From: an uncultured Actinomycetes bacterium
GTDB lineage: Bacteria > Actinomycetota > Actinomycetes > S36-B12
Direction: 5' to 3'
Assembly (NCBI GenBank): GCA_905181745.1
Contig: CAJIYV010000041.1
Coordinates: forward strand, 1 to 6,177
DNA: 6,177 nucleotides
The notes beneath the pieces were generated by a model. It saw only the letters and a program-made list of their open reading frames with translations, was not told the DNA's origin and did not search any database. How positions within the stretch are numbered: the first letter of the stretch is position 1; each line of letters starts with the position of its first letter. Below, piece by piece: positions 4,807 to 6,177 of the stretch. The translations under genes and the position numbers were made by a program.

Positions 4807-6177
4807 GTGAGCACCCCCCAGACCAACAAAGAACCAAGTAGCGATCCTCGGGATGCACAAGGGTACGACTTTGCCTCAATCCAGGAGCGTTGGTTGCCCG
4901 TGTGGGATGAACTCGCACCATTTCGCTCGGGTGACCCCGCTGATCAACGCCCCAAAAAATACGTGTGCGACATGTTCCCTTACCCATCAGGTGATTTACA
5001 CATGGGGCACGCAGAGGCGTATGCGATCGGGGACGTAATTGCTCGCTACTGGGTTCTTAAAGGCTTCAATGTGTTGCACCCGATTGGTTGGGATGCATTT
5101 GGGTTACCTGCTGAAAATGCCGCGATCAAAAACAATGTTGATCCGGGCACATGGACCTATGCAAATATTGAACAACAAAAATTATCAATGCGGAACTATG
5201 CCTGTTCATTTGATTGGGATCGAGTTCTCTACACCTGCGATCCCACCTATTACCGCTGGAATCAGTGGTTCTTTTTACAGATGTTTAAGCGTGGCTTGGC
5301 GTACCGCAAATACAGCGCTGTTAACTGGTGCACCCAGTGTCAAACGGTGCTTGCTAACGAACAAGTCGTTGCTGGACTTTGTGAGCGTTGTGATTCACCG
5401 GTCACCAAGAAAAAACTGGCCCAGTGGTACTTACGGATCACCGATTACGCAGACCGCCTGCTGGCAGACATGGATCAGCTCGAAGGTAAGTGGCCGGAGA
5501 AAGTTTTGCTCATGCAGCGGAACTGGATTGGTCGCTCCCAGGGCGCTCACGTCGATTTCGCCGTTGAAGGCAGAGACGAGTCGGTAAGTGTGTACACCAC
5601 GCGCCCTGACACCCTTTTCGGTGCAACTTTTTTTGTGGTCGCCGTTGACTCAGAATTAGCGGCCGAATTGGCCGCGGGGACGCCAGCCGAAGCGGAGTTC
5701 AACACGTACTTAGAAAAAGTCAAGGCAACATCGGAAATGGATCGACTGGAATCTGGTCGCGAAAAAACCGGGGTGTTTCTGCAACGTTATGCAATCAATC
5801 CGGTTAATGGCGAAAAGATTCCGGTATACGCAGCGGATTACGTTCTCGCGGATTACGGTACGGGCGCGATCATGGCAGTACCGGCCCATGACCAGCGTGA
5901 CCTTGACTTCGCGCGCACATTTGACTTACCGGTGACAGTAGTTGTGGCAAGTGAGGAAGATCCGCTCGTGACGGGAATAGCAACTGGTGATGACGGACCG
6001 CACATTAATTCCGGTCCACTTAATGGATTGGATAAGGCCGAGGCAATTGATCAGATGATTGACTTGCTGCGCGAGCGCGGCACCGGTGACTCGGCAACGA
6101 ACTACCGCTTGCGCGATTGGTTGATCTCGCGTCAGCGTTATTGGGGGACGCCGATCCCGATCATTCACTGTGAAAAG
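4807..6177 (+). CDS. leuS: Leucyl-tRNA synthetase, N-terminal part (continues beyond window)
   Basis: LeuRS charges tRNA-Leu with leucine and hydrolyses misacylated products. The frame is open from GTG 4807 for 457 codons to the last base; family length is about 800-950. An in-frame TGA (4783-4785) and no earlier start codon fix the beginning. AGGA (4789-4792) is a distant ribosome binding site, 14 bases away. Residues 1-20 are polar and probably disordered. Seen in order: HMGH at 65-68 (the class I HIGH motif) within YPSGDLHMGHAEAYAIGDV; GWDAFGLPAENAAIKN at 94-109; a zinc module with C175, C178, C192 and C195; the CP1 editing domain with TTRPDTLFG at 264-272, where T269 matches the specificity threonine T252 of E. 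coli; and AHDQRD with D362, matching D345. Return to the catalytic core is marked by DWLISRQRYWGTPIP at 437-451. The KMSKS loop and anticodon domain lie outside. All editing residues checked are intact. Confidence 0.98.
   Translation, partial: MSTPQTNKEPSSDPRDAQGYDFASIQERWLPVWDELAPFRSGDPADQRPKKYVCDMFPYPSGDLHMGHAEAYAIGDVIARYWVLKGFNVLHPIGWDAFGLPAENAAIKNNVDPGTWTYANIEQQKLSMRNYACSFDWDRVLYTCDPTYYRWNQWFFLQMFKRGLAYRKYSAVNWCTQCQTVLANEQVVAGLCERCDSPVTKKKLAQWYLRITDYADRLLADMDQLEGKWPEKVLLMQRNWIGRSQGAHVDFAVEGRDESVSVYTTRPDTLFGATFFVVAVDSELAAELAAGTPAEAEFNTYLEKVKATSEMDRLESGREKTGVFLQRYAINPVNGEKIPVYAADYVLADYGTGAIMAVPAHDQRDLDFARTFDLPVTVVVASEEDPLVTGIATGDDGPHINSGPLNGLDKAEAIDQMIDLLRERGTGDSATNYRLRDWLISRQRYWGTPIPIIHCEK

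Noticed and set aside
4538..4987. 149-codon open frame on the minus strand across the octT/leuS junction
   Set aside because: It lies antisense to two well-supported genes, its product has no recognisable motif, and it is rich in residues typical of reversed coding frames.
5039..5587. 182-codon plus-strand open frame inside leuS
   Set aside because: It is in another frame within the intact LeuRS catalytic and zinc regions, whose motifs read without interruption in frame 4807.

Overview
The window looks like chromosomal housekeeping DNA from an actinobacterium of moderate G+C. The evidence is the gene set and order: proA, a small membrane protein, nadD, rsfS, a GpgP-like histidine phosphatase, tRNA-Ala, an OctT-like SGNH acyltransferase and leuS. 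As I recall, proA, nadD, rsfS, gpgP and octT also lie close together in Mycobacterium, and leuS follows this block in Streptomyces and relatives. GTG starts are common, and promoters show TANNNT -10 boxes. The base composition is less GC-rich than in Streptomyces or Mycobacterium. A streamlined aquatic actinobacterial lineage is possible, but that is inference.

Layout. Positions 1-775 hold the C-terminal part of ProA (proline synthesis). A 50-residue single-span membrane protein (818-970), too short for most ORF callers, leads into nadD (977-1570, NAD synthesis), rsfS (1592-1966, ribosome silencing factor) and a histidine phosphatase (1969-2619) that best fits glucosyl-3-phosphoglycerate phosphatase. 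The gaps here are 6, 21 and 2 bases, so 818-2619 reads as one operon. A tRNA-Ala(GGC) gene (2662-2734) follows, with its own promoter overlapping the end of the phosphatase gene. A 334-base stretch without a gene (2735-3068) comes next. On the minus strand lies a ten-helix EamA/DMT transporter (3069-3947). Seventeen bases from its start codon, the divergent OctT-like gene begins (3965-4735). The last gene is leuS (4807 to beyond the window end), seen as 457 open codons with the HMGH motif, a four-cysteine zinc module and the editing domain.

How the genes fit together. GpgP and OctT act on neighbouring steps of the glucosylglycerate / methylglucose lipopolysaccharide route in mycobacteria (dephosphorylation of glucosyl-3-phosphoglycerate; octanoylation of diglucosylglycerate). 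Their proximity suggests this lineage keeps at least part of that route. Here the pair is split by tRNA-Ala and the inverted transporter gene. The other genes are core metabolism and translation.

I see no phage, IS element, CRISPR array, toxin-antitoxin pair or new defence-type system. The points most worth a second look are the compact divergent start region at 3948-3964, where overlapping -10 boxes suggest leaderless mRNAs; the transporter separating the gpgP/octT pair; and the small membrane protein.
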